DNA of 64,000 nucleotides, taken from Sphingobacterium spiritivorum. Lineage in GTDB: Bacteria > Bacteroidota > Bacteroidia > Sphingobacteriales > Sphingobacteriaceae. The stretch spans positions 3,968,001 to 4,032,000 of the forward strand of contig NZ_CP068082.1 in assembly GCF_016724845.1 (NCBI RefSeq). The letters run 5' to 3'. Positions 43,173 through 51,927 of the stretch are shown piece after piece. Position 1 is the first letter of the stretch, and each line of letters begins with the position of its first letter. The position numbers and the translations under genes were made by a program. The notes beneath the pieces were generated by a model. The model made no database searches and had not been told where the DNA came from. It worked only from the letters and a program-made list of their open reading frames with translations.

Positions 43173-44199
43173 TCTCCTGAGCCATCTCTATATCTTCCTG
43201 ATCAACTTCCATTGCTTCCTGCTGATATTTTGCTGAATTTTCAAACTGAAGATGCGTGAATATCGGAAAGTGATCTGAATCGTAGTTATGCAGTCTCTTC
43301 ATACATACTAATTTGAAATCCGTACTGCAGAAGATATGATCCAGCGGGAAACGCAGAATCGGATAATGGGCATGGAATGTATTCATGAAGAAACGACCTC
43401 TTCGGGGGTCTAATAACTGACTCATCTTTAAGAACAGCTCTGTCGTGTAGCTCCATGCTACATCATTCAGGTCTCCGCATACGATGACCGGCAATCTGGA
43501 TTTGCGTGCCATATCAGCAACTAACAGTAGTTCTTTGTCCCGTTCTGTCGATCTTGGATTTTCATTCGGTACGGGCGGAGTAGGGTGTAAGGCATAGATT
43601 TGTACTTCCTGTCCGTTTTGCAAAACGATCTTCGTGTGTATAGACGGTATATCATCCTCTACCAGATATTTTACTTCAGCATCCCTTAATTCGAATTTTG
43701 AAAACAAGAGCATTCCGTAGGTGTTATCTATCGGCTCTTTGACGCTGTACGGATACTTTTTGTCTATACTGCGCAACGCTTTTTCCCAGGCATGGCTGGT
43801 TTCCAGCAGCAATACTATATCCGCATCTGTATCATTAATCACACCTATACAACCATCATAGTTGTTGTTATCTTCATATACATTTGAAATCATAATCTTA
43901 AGATCCTGCTCCGGTCTGTTGTCTTTTACCTTCAATACCTGTTTTGCTGAAAACGGAGTAAAAGGCAAAATCTGTTTTAGCAGATAGAGTATCGTCAATC
44001 CTAATCCTGCCAGTAGAATATTTCTAAATGTTGTTGAAGGGCATAATATGATCACGGACACAAATGTGGCTGCGGACAATACCAGTTTTTGAAGGCGGGG
44101 ATACTCGAAAACCCGGAATGTCCAGTAGTCATGACGGATAAGGGGGATAAAGGTCATAAGTATCCACAGTACGGATAAGATATATAGAAAAATAGTCAT
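43156..44199 (-). CDS. Membrane-anchored endonuclease/exonuclease/phosphatase (EEP) family protein
   Basis: A 347-residue protein. Three hydrophobic segments lie in the first about 90 residues (IFLYILSVLWILMTFIPL; VLSAATFVSVIILCP; ILLAGLGLTILYLLKQ). An EEP fold occupies about residues 100-330: ISNVYEDNNNYDG, IVLLLETSHAW, ALHPTPPVP, VIVCGDLNDVAWSYTT, FPLDHIFCS and SDHFPIFTHLQF, i.e. the Mg-binding Glu, GDLND Asp/Asn and the terminal SDH. The family cleaves phosphodiesters or phosphoryl esters; the substrate cannot be assigned. The C-terminus is Gln/Glu-rich. It is a single gene. Confidence 0.86.
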   Translation of the reverse strand: MTIFLYILSVLWILMTFIPLIRHDYWTFRVFEYPRLQKLVLSAATFVSVIILCPSTTFRNILLAGLGLTILYLLKQILPFTPFSAKQVLKVKDNRPEQDLKIMISNVYEDNNNYDGCIGVINDTDADIVLLLETSHAWEKALRSIDKKYPYSVKEPIDNTYGMLLFSKFELRDAEVKYLVEDDIPSIHTKIVLQNGQEVQIYALHPTPPVPNENPRSTERDKELLLVADMARKSRLPVIVCGDLNDVAWSYTTELFLKMSQLLDPRRGRFFMNTFHAHYPILRFPLDHIFCSTDFKLVCMKRLHNYDSDHFPIFTHLQFENSAKYQQEAMEVDQEDIEMAQEKKEKC

Positions 44200-44301
44200 G
44201 CAATAAGATGTAAGTGTTGTGCTGAACTATTAATCAAACATTATGCTAAAGCTACTCATTAATGCTAATATTTTATGAAATAAATATGAATTTTAAAATA
44301 A

Positions 44302-44314
44302 TGAACAGTGTTAA
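44302..44314. promoter_or_regulatory. TetR-type operator, site 1
   Basis: TGAACAGTGTTAA is a 12-of-13 match to the palindrome TTAACAGTGTTAA, and is followed by TTATTTG resembling a -7 element. It is the upstream of two near-copies of the same operator-promoter block. Confidence 0.55.
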
Positions 44315-44432
44315 TTATTTGTTTTATTTATCTGTATTATTTATTAATAGTCTCATTATTAGGTTTTATTGAATATGTTTTGTCTGATTATTATTCGACT
44401 GTTAAAAATAATTTTTTAATATTTTTCTTTTT

Positions 44433-44455
44433 ATTAACAGTGTTAATTATATTTG
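44433..44455 (+). promoter_or_regulatory. Operator site 2 with -7 element for tetR
   Basis: A perfect palindrome ATTAACAGTGTTAAT (44433-44447) is followed directly by TATATTTG (44448-44455), an exact TAnnTTTG -7 element. The palindrome therefore sits in the -33/-7 spacer, the standard place for TetR-family repression. The predicted start is about 44460, 14 bases before the tetR ATG. Confidence 0.7.
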
Positions 44456-44473
44456 AACTGTTAATATATAAGT

Positions 44474-45115
44474 ATGGGAATAAAGGAACGAAAAGAGAAG
44501 CATAAAGAAGATCTTCGTCAGCGCATTCTGGATGCAGCGAAGGAGTTGTTTTTGAAACATGGGTATGAAGCAACTTCTATACGTAAGATAGCGGAGAAAA
44601 TAGAATTTAGTCCGACTACGATCTATTTATATTATAAGGATAAGACGGATATTATGTACGCCTTACATCAGGAAGGTTTTAAATTATTAGGGACACAATT
44701 TATGGTTTTACAATACGTACATGAACCTTTTGAACGGTTGAAGGCAATGGGAAGAGTTTATATGAGCTTTGCGCTTAATAACCCCGATTTCTATGAACTG
44801 ATGTTTATTCAGAAAGAGCCGCTGGAATTTGTTAAAAATAATTGTGTAGACGAAGGCTGGGAAGAGGGTGAGCAATCATTTAATGCTCTGATACGCACAG
44901 TAGAAGATTGTCAGTCTGCAGGATATTTTACACAATTTGATGCCAATACATTTGCGCTGAATGTATGGTCACTCATGCATGGTTTGTGCAGCCTCAAATT
45001 GCAGGGGCATCTGGATCATGTTGCATCGGTCAAGCTGGCCGTAGCAGAAGGAGAGAATGTAATGGACCAGACGTATGAAGGATTTATCAGGGTGCTGGAA
45101 AGTCTGAAACGTTAA
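44474..45115 (+). CDS. TetR/AcrR family transcriptional regulator of the adjacent efflux operon
   Basis: A 213-residue repressor. The N-terminal HTH (about residues 20-50; GYEATSIRKIAEKIEFSPTTIYLYYKDKTDIMY) binds DNA and the rest is the ligand-binding, dimerisation domain (TetR_C, with ALNNPDFYELMFIQKEP). It is the first gene of a tetR-tolC-MFP-RND run in the same direction. Palindromes at 44302, 44433 and 45118 suggest that it represses itself and the efflux genes. The inducer is unknown. Confidence 0.9.
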   Translation: MGIKERKEKHKEDLRQRILDAAKELFLKHGYEATSIRKIAEKIEFSPTTIYLYYKDKTDIMYALHQEGFKLLGTQFMVLQYVHEPFERLKAMGRVYMSFALNNPDFYELMFIQKEPLEFVKNNCVDEGWEEGEQSFNALIRTVEDCQSAGYFTQFDANTFALNVWSLMHGLCSLKLQGHLDHVASVKLAVAEGENVMDQTYEGFIRVLESLKR

Positions 45116-45117
45116 CT

Positions 45118-45132
45118 ATTAACACTGTTAAT
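45118..45132. promoter_or_regulatory. TetR-type operator, site 3, directly before tolC
   Basis: ATTAACACTGTTAAT, the same palindrome with the central base inverted, fills the 18-base gap between the tetR stop (45113-45115) and the tolC ATG (45134), ending one base before it. Repressor binding here could block readthrough or mask the ribosome-binding region. Confidence 0.62.
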
Positions 45133-45133
45133 T

Positions 45134-46504
45134 ATGAATTTTTTTAATACCGGCAGATTAGCCCTTTCTATTCTGCTGACAGGCTTTATAACAGTTACCT
45201 CACAGGCACAGGAAGTACTGGATGCCTATGTTTCGGAAGCATTCCGGAATAATATTGTCTTACAGCAAAAGGATGTATCATTAGAGAAAGCACAGTACGC
45301 TTTGAAAACGGCAAAGAGTCTTTTTCTTCCTACGGTGGCTTTTCAGGGAGCTTATCAGACTGCAGATGGCGGACGTAATATTCCTTTGCCGTTGGGCGAT
45401 CTGTTGAATCCTATTTATACAACGCTTAATCAGCTTACACAATCCAGTCAGTTTCCGGTAATGGAGAATCAGAATATCAACTTCCTGCCGAAGAATTTCT
45501 ACGATGCTAAGATCCGGACGACCATGCCGATTATCAATACAGATCTGATGTATAACAAACGTATTTCAGAACAACAGGTCGTACTTCAGCAATTTGAAGT
45601 GGTGATTTATAAACGGGATCTGGTCAAAAATATTAAAACGGCTTATTATAACTATCAAAGTGCATTGCAGGCTGTGGATATTTACAAATCAGGCTTACAG
45701 CTTGCGAATGAAGGGCTGCGGGTCAACGAAAAGTTACTGGAAGGCGGGAAGGGGTTGCCTGCTTATGTGCTGCGCTCCAGAAGTGAAGTCGAACAAGCTA
45801 CTGCTCAACTGGTCGCTGCGGAACAACAGGTGCTGAATGCAAGGATGTATTTTAATTTTCTCTTAAACCGGAATGCGGAAACAAATATAGATCCGGATAC
45901 AGATAATAAAGCAGGACTGGATAAGGTGAGTATATTGCTGGCAGATCTGTCTCAGTCTGAGAAAAGGGAAGAGCTAAAGGCTATAGATCAGGTTGTAGAG
46001 ATCAACAGGACGGCTCTGAAGATGAATAAGCAGTATGCGGTGCCTAAGCTGGCTGCTTTTGTGGACTTAGGTTCTCAGTCTGAAGGATTCAAATTTAACA
46101 ACAATACCCGCTACTACATGTTAGGGCTGCAACTGGATATTCCGATATTCACTGCAGGTAGAAATGATATCAAGGTCAGACAAAGTAATCTGGATCTCCG
46201 TAATGCGGAATTACAGGTCGATCTGGTAACTCAGCAGCTGAACTTAGCGACCCGGACGGCTCAGAATAATCTTAAAGCAGTCTATCAGAATTATCAGTCA
46301 TCCTTAAAACAATTTGAAGCCGCATCCAGCTATCAGCGGTTGATAGAAAAAGGGTATAAAGCAGGTACAAACACATTCATCGAGACTATTGATGCCCGTA
46401 ATCAATATACCTCTGCTCAATTATTAGTCAATATAAACAGGTACAAAGTGTTAGCTGCAATGGCAGATCTGGAACGCGAAACGGCCGCTTATTCAATACA
46501 TTAA
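45134..46504 (+). CDS. TolC-family outer-membrane efflux protein
   Basis: A 456-residue protein with a signal peptide (residues about 1-25, ending SQAQ) and two OEP repeats (about 30-230 and 250-456). Helices with LEKAQYALKTAKSLFLPTVAFQGAYQ and later DLRNAELQVDLVTQQLNLATRTAQNNLKAVYQNYQSS are typical TolC coiled coils. It forms the outer-membrane channel of a tripartite pump with the next two gene products (10-base and 23-base gaps). Confidence 0.92.
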   Translation: MNFFNTGRLALSILLTGFITVTSQAQEVLDAYVSEAFRNNIVLQQKDVSLEKAQYALKTAKSLFLPTVAFQGAYQTADGGRNIPLPLGDLLNPIYTTLNQLTQSSQFPVMENQNINFLPKNFYDAKIRTTMPIINTDLMYNKRISEQQVVLQQFEVVIYKRDLVKNIKTAYYNYQSALQAVDIYKSGLQLANEGLRVNEKLLEGGKGLPAYVLRSRSEVEQATAQLVAAEQQVLNARMYFNFLLNRNAETNIDPDTDNKAGLDKVSILLADLSQSEKREELKAIDQVVEINRTALKMNKQYAVPKLAAFVDLGSQSEGFKFNNNTRYYMLGLQLDIPIFTAGRNDIKVRQSNLDLRNAELQVDLVTQQLNLATRTAQNNLKAVYQNYQSSLKQFEAASSYQRLIEKGYKAGTNTFIETIDARNQYTSAQLLVNINRYKVLAAMADLERETAAYSIH

Positions 46505-46514
46505 TTTCATACAG

Positions 46515-47567
46515 ATGAAAATGAACATATCTTATCCGGTATTATTGCTTGTGGCGCTGAGCCTCAGTGCCTGTGGTAATAACAAGTCACAAACTTCTAC
46601 TATTGCTAATCAGGATACTATTCCGGTGAAAATAATGATGCTGCAGATGGAAGACGCAAATCATGCTATTCAGTCTTCCGGGCAGTTTACAACGAATGAT
46701 GAGACTTTTCTTTCGTTTAAAAACGGAGGGATCATTAATAAAATATATGTGAAAGAAGGAGATCCTGTACATAAAGGGCAGTTACTGGCTTCTGTCAATC
46801 AGACAGAAATCTCTGCGCAGGTGCAACAGGTAACATTATCTTATCAAAAGGCTCAGCGGGATTATGACCGGGCGAGTCAGCTGTACCGGGACAGTGTCGC
46901 TACACTGGAACAGATGCAGAATGCAAAAACGGCTCTTCAGGTTGCAAAGCAGCAACTGGACGCCATCAAATTCAATCAGAATTATTCAGAAATCAGAGCG
47001 ACCAGCAATGGATATGTTTTGAAAAAACTGGCTAACGATGGTCAGGTGGTAGGGCCGGGAACTCCTGTCCTGCAGATCAATGGTGCAAACCAGAGTAAAT
47101 GGGTACTGAAGATCGGCCTGAGCGATGAGCAATGGGCGGCGCTAAAGATCGGTGACAGAGCAGACATTACTACTGATGCACTTCCGCATACGGTCTTACA
47201 GGCAAAAGTGAGTCGCAAAGCAGAAGGAATAGATCCGCAAAGCGGAACCTTCGGAGTAGAACTGACCCTGGATGAGGCCAATACAAAAGGATTGGCTGCC
47301 GGACTGTTCGGAAAGGCGACTATTATTCCGACTAAGACAACCAGCAGTTATTCGATTCCTTACGATGCTCTTCTGGATGCCGGTGAAAATGAAGGTTATG
47401 TGTTTGTGACGGATGATGAGAAGACCGCCAAAAAAGTAAAAGTGAAACTGGGAGCCGTGTTGAAAGATAAAATCAATATCAGAGCAGGTCTGGAAGATGC
47501 CCGTGCATTGATTATTTCCGGAAGTGCTTATCTCACTGATGGCTCAAAAATAAAAATTGTGAAGTAA
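46515..47567 (+). CDS. RND efflux periplasmic adaptor (membrane fusion protein), lipoprotein
   Basis: A 350-residue HlyD/AcrA-like adaptor with a lipobox (LVALSLSACG, Cys about residue 20). It has the biotin-lipoyl half-motifs FLSFKNGGIINKIYVKEGDPVHKGQLLA and SEIRATSNGYVLKKLANDGQVVGPGTPVL, an alpha-hairpin between them (about 90-150) and a beta-barrel with AGLFGKATI. It links the RND pump to TolC across the periplasm. It lies 10 bases after tolC. Confidence 0.93.
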   Translation: MKMNISYPVLLLVALSLSACGNNKSQTSTIANQDTIPVKIMMLQMEDANHAIQSSGQFTTNDETFLSFKNGGIINKIYVKEGDPVHKGQLLASVNQTEISAQVQQVTLSYQKAQRDYDRASQLYRDSVATLEQMQNAKTALQVAKQQLDAIKFNQNYSEIRATSNGYVLKKLANDGQVVGPGTPVLQINGANQSKWVLKIGLSDEQWAALKIGDRADITTDALPHTVLQAKVSRKAEGIDPQSGTFGVELTLDEANTKGLAAGLFGKATIIPTKTTSSYSIPYDALLDAGENEGYVFVTDDEKTAKKVKVKLGAVLKDKINIRAGLEDARALIISGSAYLTDGSKIKIVK

Positions 47568-47590
47568 GAAGGATAAACAAATAGAATCCA

Positions 47591-50500
47591 ATGAAAATAT
47601 CAGAATACGCGGTCAAAAATTATCAGTTTACCCTGATCATGGTCCTGATGGTCATGGCACTGGGAATCTCTACCATATTCACTATGCCGAGATCCGAAGA
47701 TCCGGATATGAATGCGCCAAATTATCCGGTAGTAGTAGTATATCCCGGAGCCAGCCCCAAGGATATGGAAGAACTGGTGGTAAAGCCTCTCGAAAAACGA
47801 ATATACGGTCTGGAAAATATCAAAACGATCAAGACAACTATTCGCGATGGTCTGGCTGTACTGTTTGTCGAATATAAGTATAATGTCAATGTAGATGACA
47901 AGTATCAGGAATTGGTTCGTGAGGTCAACAGTGAGCGCGGGAATCTTCCTGCTGAGATATACAGCATGGAGGTGCAACAGGTATCTCCTTCGGATGTGAA
48001 TGTACTGCAGATCGCACTGGTGTCCGAAAATGCATCCAGAGATAAGATGAAGGCTGCAGCAGAAGATTTGCAGACAGCTCTTGAAAAAATACCTTCGCTT
48101 AAGAACGTGGAAATTATGGGCTTGCCTGATCAGTTGGTCAGAGTAGATCTTAATCTGGAAAAACTGGCTCAGATGCATATTCCTGTGACACTGATTGCTA
48201 ATGCGATACAAAGTGAAGCTGCCAATATACCGGGGGGAAGTGTCAATGCCGGTAATAAATCATTCAATATAAAAACGAGTGGAAATTATCAGAATATCGA
48301 TGAAATCAAAAATACGGTTGTCTTTAGTGGTAACGGCAAAAATGTCGCTTTAAGAGATGTGGCAAATGTTTATTTCGATTACTCACAGGATAAGGATATT
48401 ACCCGTTTGAACGGATACCGTTGCTTGTTTGTCGTAGCGGCACAAAAATCAGGTGGCAATATTACGGCAGCACAAAAAGCTTACCTGCCTGTCATCGATA
48501 CGTTCAAAAAGACCTTGCCCGGCAATATTGATCAACAGGTTATATTTGATCAGGCAGATAATGTAAACAGTCGTCTGGGTGGATTAGGGATAGATTTTGT
48601 AATAGCGATCCTGTTGGTTATTGTCACACTTCTGCCTTTGGGGACTCGAGCATCTGTGGTGGTGATGGTGTCTATTCCGCTATCTCTGGCTATCGGGATT
48701 GTGATGATCAGTGCTTTGGGTTTCAGTCTTAACCAGTTGAGTATTGTAGGGTTGGTGGTCGCACTGGGGCTGCTGGTGGATGATAGTATTGTAGTCGTAG
48801 AAAATATAGAACGCTGGATGAGGGACGGACATAGTCGTCTGGATGCAACGTTGAAAGCAACTAAACAAATCGGTATGGCTGTTATCGGTTGTACAGCGAC
48901 ATTGGTGATTGCTTTTATGCCTCTCATGTTTCTTCCTGAAGCTTCGGGAGAATTTATACGAAGCCTTCCGGTAGCTGTTATCTGTTCCGTGATTGCATCT
49001 ATGCTTGTTGCATTGACGGTAGTTCCGTTTCTGTCAAGTAAACTGTTAAAACCACATGCAGATGCGAATGGCAATATTTTTCTACGTACACTACAGAAGA
49101 TTATCCATGGCTCTTATGCCCGATTACTGGATAAAGCACTCGCCAGACCTGTACTGACGATTGTGATTGCATTGGTTATTTTCGGAGGGTCAATTGCATT
49201 GATTCCGGTCGTTGGATTCAGTTTATTTCCTGCTTCTGAAAAGCCACAGTTTTTAATCAATATTTCTACGCCTTTGCAATCGAATCTGCACTATACGGAT
49301 TCCATTACCAGACAGATCGAAAAGGAACTCCGGGAGATTCCCGAAGTACGTTATTTCGCTTCCAATGTGGGAAAGGGTAATCCGAGGATTTATTATAATG
49401 TGTTGCCTCAAAACGAACGCACAGATTTTTCGGAACTATTTGTACTCCTGCAGCCTGATGTCAAATCAGACCGTAAGCTGGAGATTATCGAAATGCTGCG
49501 GAAGAAATGGACCCCTTATCCGGGAGCAAAGGTAGAAGTGAAGAATTTTGAACAGGGACAACCCATTATCTCGCCTGTAGAAGTGCGGCTGTTGGGTGAT
49601 AATCTGGACACTCTTCGTAATCTGGGTGGCCAGATTGAAAATATGCTGTTGCAGACCGAAGGAACAATCTATGTCAATAATCCGTTGAAAAATCTGAAAT
49701 CGGATATTAAAGTCAATATTAATAAAGATAAGGCTCAGGCATTGGGTATTGCCACGATCAACATTGACAGGACCGTACGTATGGCTGTCGCAGGTATCGA
49801 TGTGGGTAAATATGTCAATCCCAATTCTAAAGGTGACGACTACAGTATTTTGCTGACAACCAGTCATCCGTCTTATCCTGATCTGAGTGTGTTTGATAAT
49901 TTGTATGTCAATAACAATCAGGGACTTTCCGTTCCGCTGATGCAGGTTGCTTCGCTGCAACTGGAAACTTCACCATTGAGTATCAATCACTACAACAAGA
50001 CAAGGACGATATCTGTAAATGCCTTTGTACAAAAGGGATTTTTGAATGATAAGGTTATTCAGGATGTCAAACAGAAGATGGATACTTTCAGGTTGCCTGC
50101 AGGATACAGTTATGAAATGGGAGGGGAGATCGAAAGCCGAAATCAGTCCTTTGGTGGTTTTGGCAGTATTATACTGGTTACCTTGTTTATGTTTATTGCC
50201 GTACTGGTGCTCGAATTCAAAACCTTCAAGAGCACGTTGATCGTGCTTTCTGTGATACCTTTAGGTATAGTCGGAGCTGTGCTGGCACTGTTGTTTACAG
50301 GCAATTCACTTTCATTTGTGGCGACAATCGGAATTGTGGCATTAGCCGGTATAGAGGTAAAAAATACTATTTTACTGGTTGATTTTATCAATCAGCTGCG
50401 GTCAGAAGGAAAATCGCTGAATGATGCTATTGAAGAAGCCGGAGAAATCAGATTTTTACCTATTATTCTGACGACACTGACCGCCATCGGTGGACTGTTG

Positions 50501-50659
50501 CCTATTGCTTTGTCCAGTAATCCTTTGATTTCTCCGTTAGCTATTGTTATTATCGGTGGATTGATCAGCTCGACTCTGCTGTCCCGCATTGTCACACCTG
50601 TAGTATACAAGCTGATGCCTCCTAAAGTAGAGGTGATGGCTAAAGAAGAAACACTATAA
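47591..50659 (+). CDS. RND efflux transporter, inner-membrane pump subunit
   Basis: A 1022-residue HAE-type RND permease with 12 helices and two large periplasmic loops. The proton-relay DD pair is in GLLVDDSIVVVENIERW (TM4), the conserved Lys is in GIEVKNTILLVDFINQL (TM10), and the loop has FPASEKPQF (second porter half). It exports small toxic compounds driven by the proton gradient. The substrate cannot be predicted from sequence. It closes the tetR-tolC-MFP-RND operon, 23 bases after the adaptor. Confidence 0.95.
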   Translation: MKISEYAVKNYQFTLIMVLMVMALGISTIFTMPRSEDPDMNAPNYPVVVVYPGASPKDMEELVVKPLEKRIYGLENIKTIKTTIRDGLAVLFVEYKYNVNVDDKYQELVREVNSERGNLPAEIYSMEVQQVSPSDVNVLQIALVSENASRDKMKAAAEDLQTALEKIPSLKNVEIMGLPDQLVRVDLNLEKLAQMHIPVTLIANAIQSEAANIPGGSVNAGNKSFNIKTSGNYQNIDEIKNTVVFSGNGKNVALRDVANVYFDYSQDKDITRLNGYRCLFVVAAQKSGGNITAAQKAYLPVIDTFKKTLPGNIDQQVIFDQADNVNSRLGGLGIDFVIAILLVIVTLLPLGTRASVVVMVSIPLSLAIGIVMISALGFSLNQLSIVGLVVALGLLVDDSIVVVENIERWMRDGHSRLDATLKATKQIGMAVIGCTATLVIAFMPLMFLPEASGEFIRSLPVAVICSVIASMLVALTVVPFLSSKLLKPHADANGNIFLRTLQKIIHGSYARLLDKALARPVLTIVIALVIFGGSIALIPVVGFSLFPASEKPQFLINISTPLQSNLHYTDSITRQIEKELREIPEVRYFASNVGKGNPRIYYNVLPQNERTDFSELFVLLQPDVKSDRKLEIIEMLRKKWTPYPGAKVEVKNFEQGQPIISPVEVRLLGDNLDTLRNLGGQIENMLLQTEGTIYVNNPLKNLKSDIKVNINKDKAQALGIATINIDRTVRMAVAGIDVGKYVNPNSKGDDYSILLTTSHPSYPDLSVFDNLYVNNNQGLSVPLMQVASLQLETSPLSINHYNKTRTISVNAFVQKGFLNDKVIQDVKQKMDTFRLPAGYSYEMGGEIESRNQSFGGFGSIILVTLFMFIAVLVLEFKTFKSTLIVLSVIPLGIVGAVLALLFTGNSLSFVATIGIVALAGIEVKNTILLVDFINQLRSEGKSLNDAIEEAGEIRFLPIILTTLTAIGGLLPIALSSNPLISPLAIVIIGGLISSTLLSRIVTPVVYKLMPPKVEVMAKEETL

Positions 50660-50673
50660 AACTGTATGGAATG

Positions 50674-50712
50674 CTACTATCAATGCTCATTAATCCTGAG
50701 CATTGATAGTAG
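50674..50712. terminator. Perfect 16-bp inverted repeat at the end of two convergent genes
   Basis: CTACTATCAATGCTCA (50674-50689) and its exact complement (50697-50712) flank a 7-nt loop. One arm encodes the last residues (STINAQ) of the minus-strand gene. It lies 14 bases after the RND gene stop. No long T-run follows on either strand. Confidence 0.6.
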
Positions 50713-51070
50713 ATTGAATCTGTGTTTTCAGTCGTTCAAATGATTTGTATAGGTCTTCAGAAACCTTTGTCTTATCCACATCGATCAGGAGATGATGAGA
50801 TCTCAGGATGACCGTGTAGCCATCTGAGGAAGTCCATGTAGCTGATGTTTTATTATTTTCAGTTGGTTTACCCAGTGTATTGGCTATTAAGGTTTTCAGT
50901 TGTTTTTCTTTATCCGTATCAAAGCTGGCAGTAAGCGAAAGCTGCTTGTTTGTGACAGATGTCGAAATACTTGTTTTACTTGAAGATGTAGCTTCTGAAG
51001 TCGCTGATTTTTGTGCAAAGACATGTACTGAGAACAAGATTGCAATTGCTGAGAGAGTGAGATTTTTCAT
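50690..51070 (-). CDS. Small secreted hypothetical protein
   Basis: A 126-residue protein with an N-terminal signal (MKNLTLSAIAILFSVHVFAQ). The mature part is Ser/Thr- and Lys-rich at first (KSATSEATSSSKTSISTSVTNK), then a segment with hydrophobic strands (TSATWTSSDGYTVILRSHHLLIDVD). No family is recognised. Its 3' end forms half of the 16-bp inverted repeat shared with the RND gene's terminal region. Confidence 0.62.
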   Translation of the reverse strand: MKNLTLSAIAILFSVHVFAQKSATSEATSSSKTSISTSVTNKQLSLTASFDTDKEKQLKTLIANTLGKPTENNKTSATWTSSDGYTVILRSHHLLIDVDKTKVSEDLYKSFERLKTQIQSTINAQD

Positions 51071-51210
51071 TGTTTTTGTTTTACTTATTGTACAGCAAAT
51101 ATGAACATACTATCCAAAACAGTTGGTTAATAAAGGGTTAATGAAGGGTTAAAGGGATGCCGGAACTAAATACCAAAGATGTATATTTAGAATATATTTT
51201 ATAAATCGAT

Positions 51211-51663
51211 ATGAGAATAAAAAAGTTCTTGCTGCTATTTGTTGTAATAACGGGTTGTGTAGCTCAAAAAAAAGGTGACTTTGAACTTAAAGACTTAGTA
51301 TCTGCCGGATATGAATTTGAAAAGGAAGGTAATACAAACCGGATCGATTATTTGTATGCAGACGGAGACTTTTCGTATCGTCCGGAGGAATATAAACTGC
51401 TGAAACGTAAAGCCGAAGAAAAAAGGGCAGGCCTGAGCAGGAAAGAATATGCACTGCATTCCCTTTACATATACAAGAAAACAGACATTATCAATCAGCA
51501 TTACGGTGAAGGGAAGGAAGGTCTGGATGGCCACAACCGGGATCTTATTGCTTATATACGATATAACGCAAATAAGATGGACATCTGTTATATTATTGAA
51601 GAAGGGAATGTAGTCTATGATGCGCTTACAGATCAAAGAGAAAATTTTGAATTTGAGAAATAG
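51211..51663 (+). CDS. Hypothetical lipoprotein
   Basis: A 150-residue protein with signal MRIKKFLLLFVVITGC (lipobox ITGC, Cys 16). The mature domain is charged, rich in Lys/Glu and Tyr (YEFEKEGNTNRIDYLYADGDFSYR...; DICYIIEEGNVVYDALTDQRENFEFEK). No family is recognised. A terminator follows. Confidence 0.68.
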   Translation: MRIKKFLLLFVVITGCVAQKKGDFELKDLVSAGYEFEKEGNTNRIDYLYADGDFSYRPEEYKLLKRKAEEKRAGLSRKEYALHSLYIYKKTDIINQHYGEGKEGLDGHNRDLIAYIRYNANKMDICYIIEEGNVVYDALTDQRENFEFEK

Positions 51664-51675
51664 CATTTATACAAT

Positions 51676-51707
51676 AAAAAAAGCGAGGTTAATACTTCGC
51701 TTTTTTT
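51676..51707 (+). terminator. Terminator after the lipoprotein gene
   Basis: An 11-bp stem AAAAAAAGCGA/TCGCTTTTTTT (51676-51686 with 51697-51707) with a 10-nt loop. Confidence 0.8.
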
Positions 51708-51927
51708 GTGTACTGTTATCTTTTTTTTTTGACTAAACGAAGTTGATTACATGTGCTGAATCTCTCTGAGTATAACTCCTTGTAAACCTTTTTAATATCT
51801 TGAAAATAATTGATATATTCGTTTCTGAACCAACTAAAACAATTTAATAGCTTTTTATATTGTTATCAAACTTTTTTGCTTTCGTCTGTCCGGAAGAGGA
51901 AAAGGCTATGAAAAATAGGATAAGAAA

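Noticed and set aside
44308..44505. 65-codon frame upstream of tetR
   Set aside because: It overlaps the tetR start and runs across the operator palindromes; low-complexity I/L/Y-rich, so regulatory DNA is a better explanation.
44391..44573. 60-codon minus-strand frame over the tetR start
   Set aside because: It reads antisense to the tetR coding start and the operator region, and shows no recognisable protein signature of its own.
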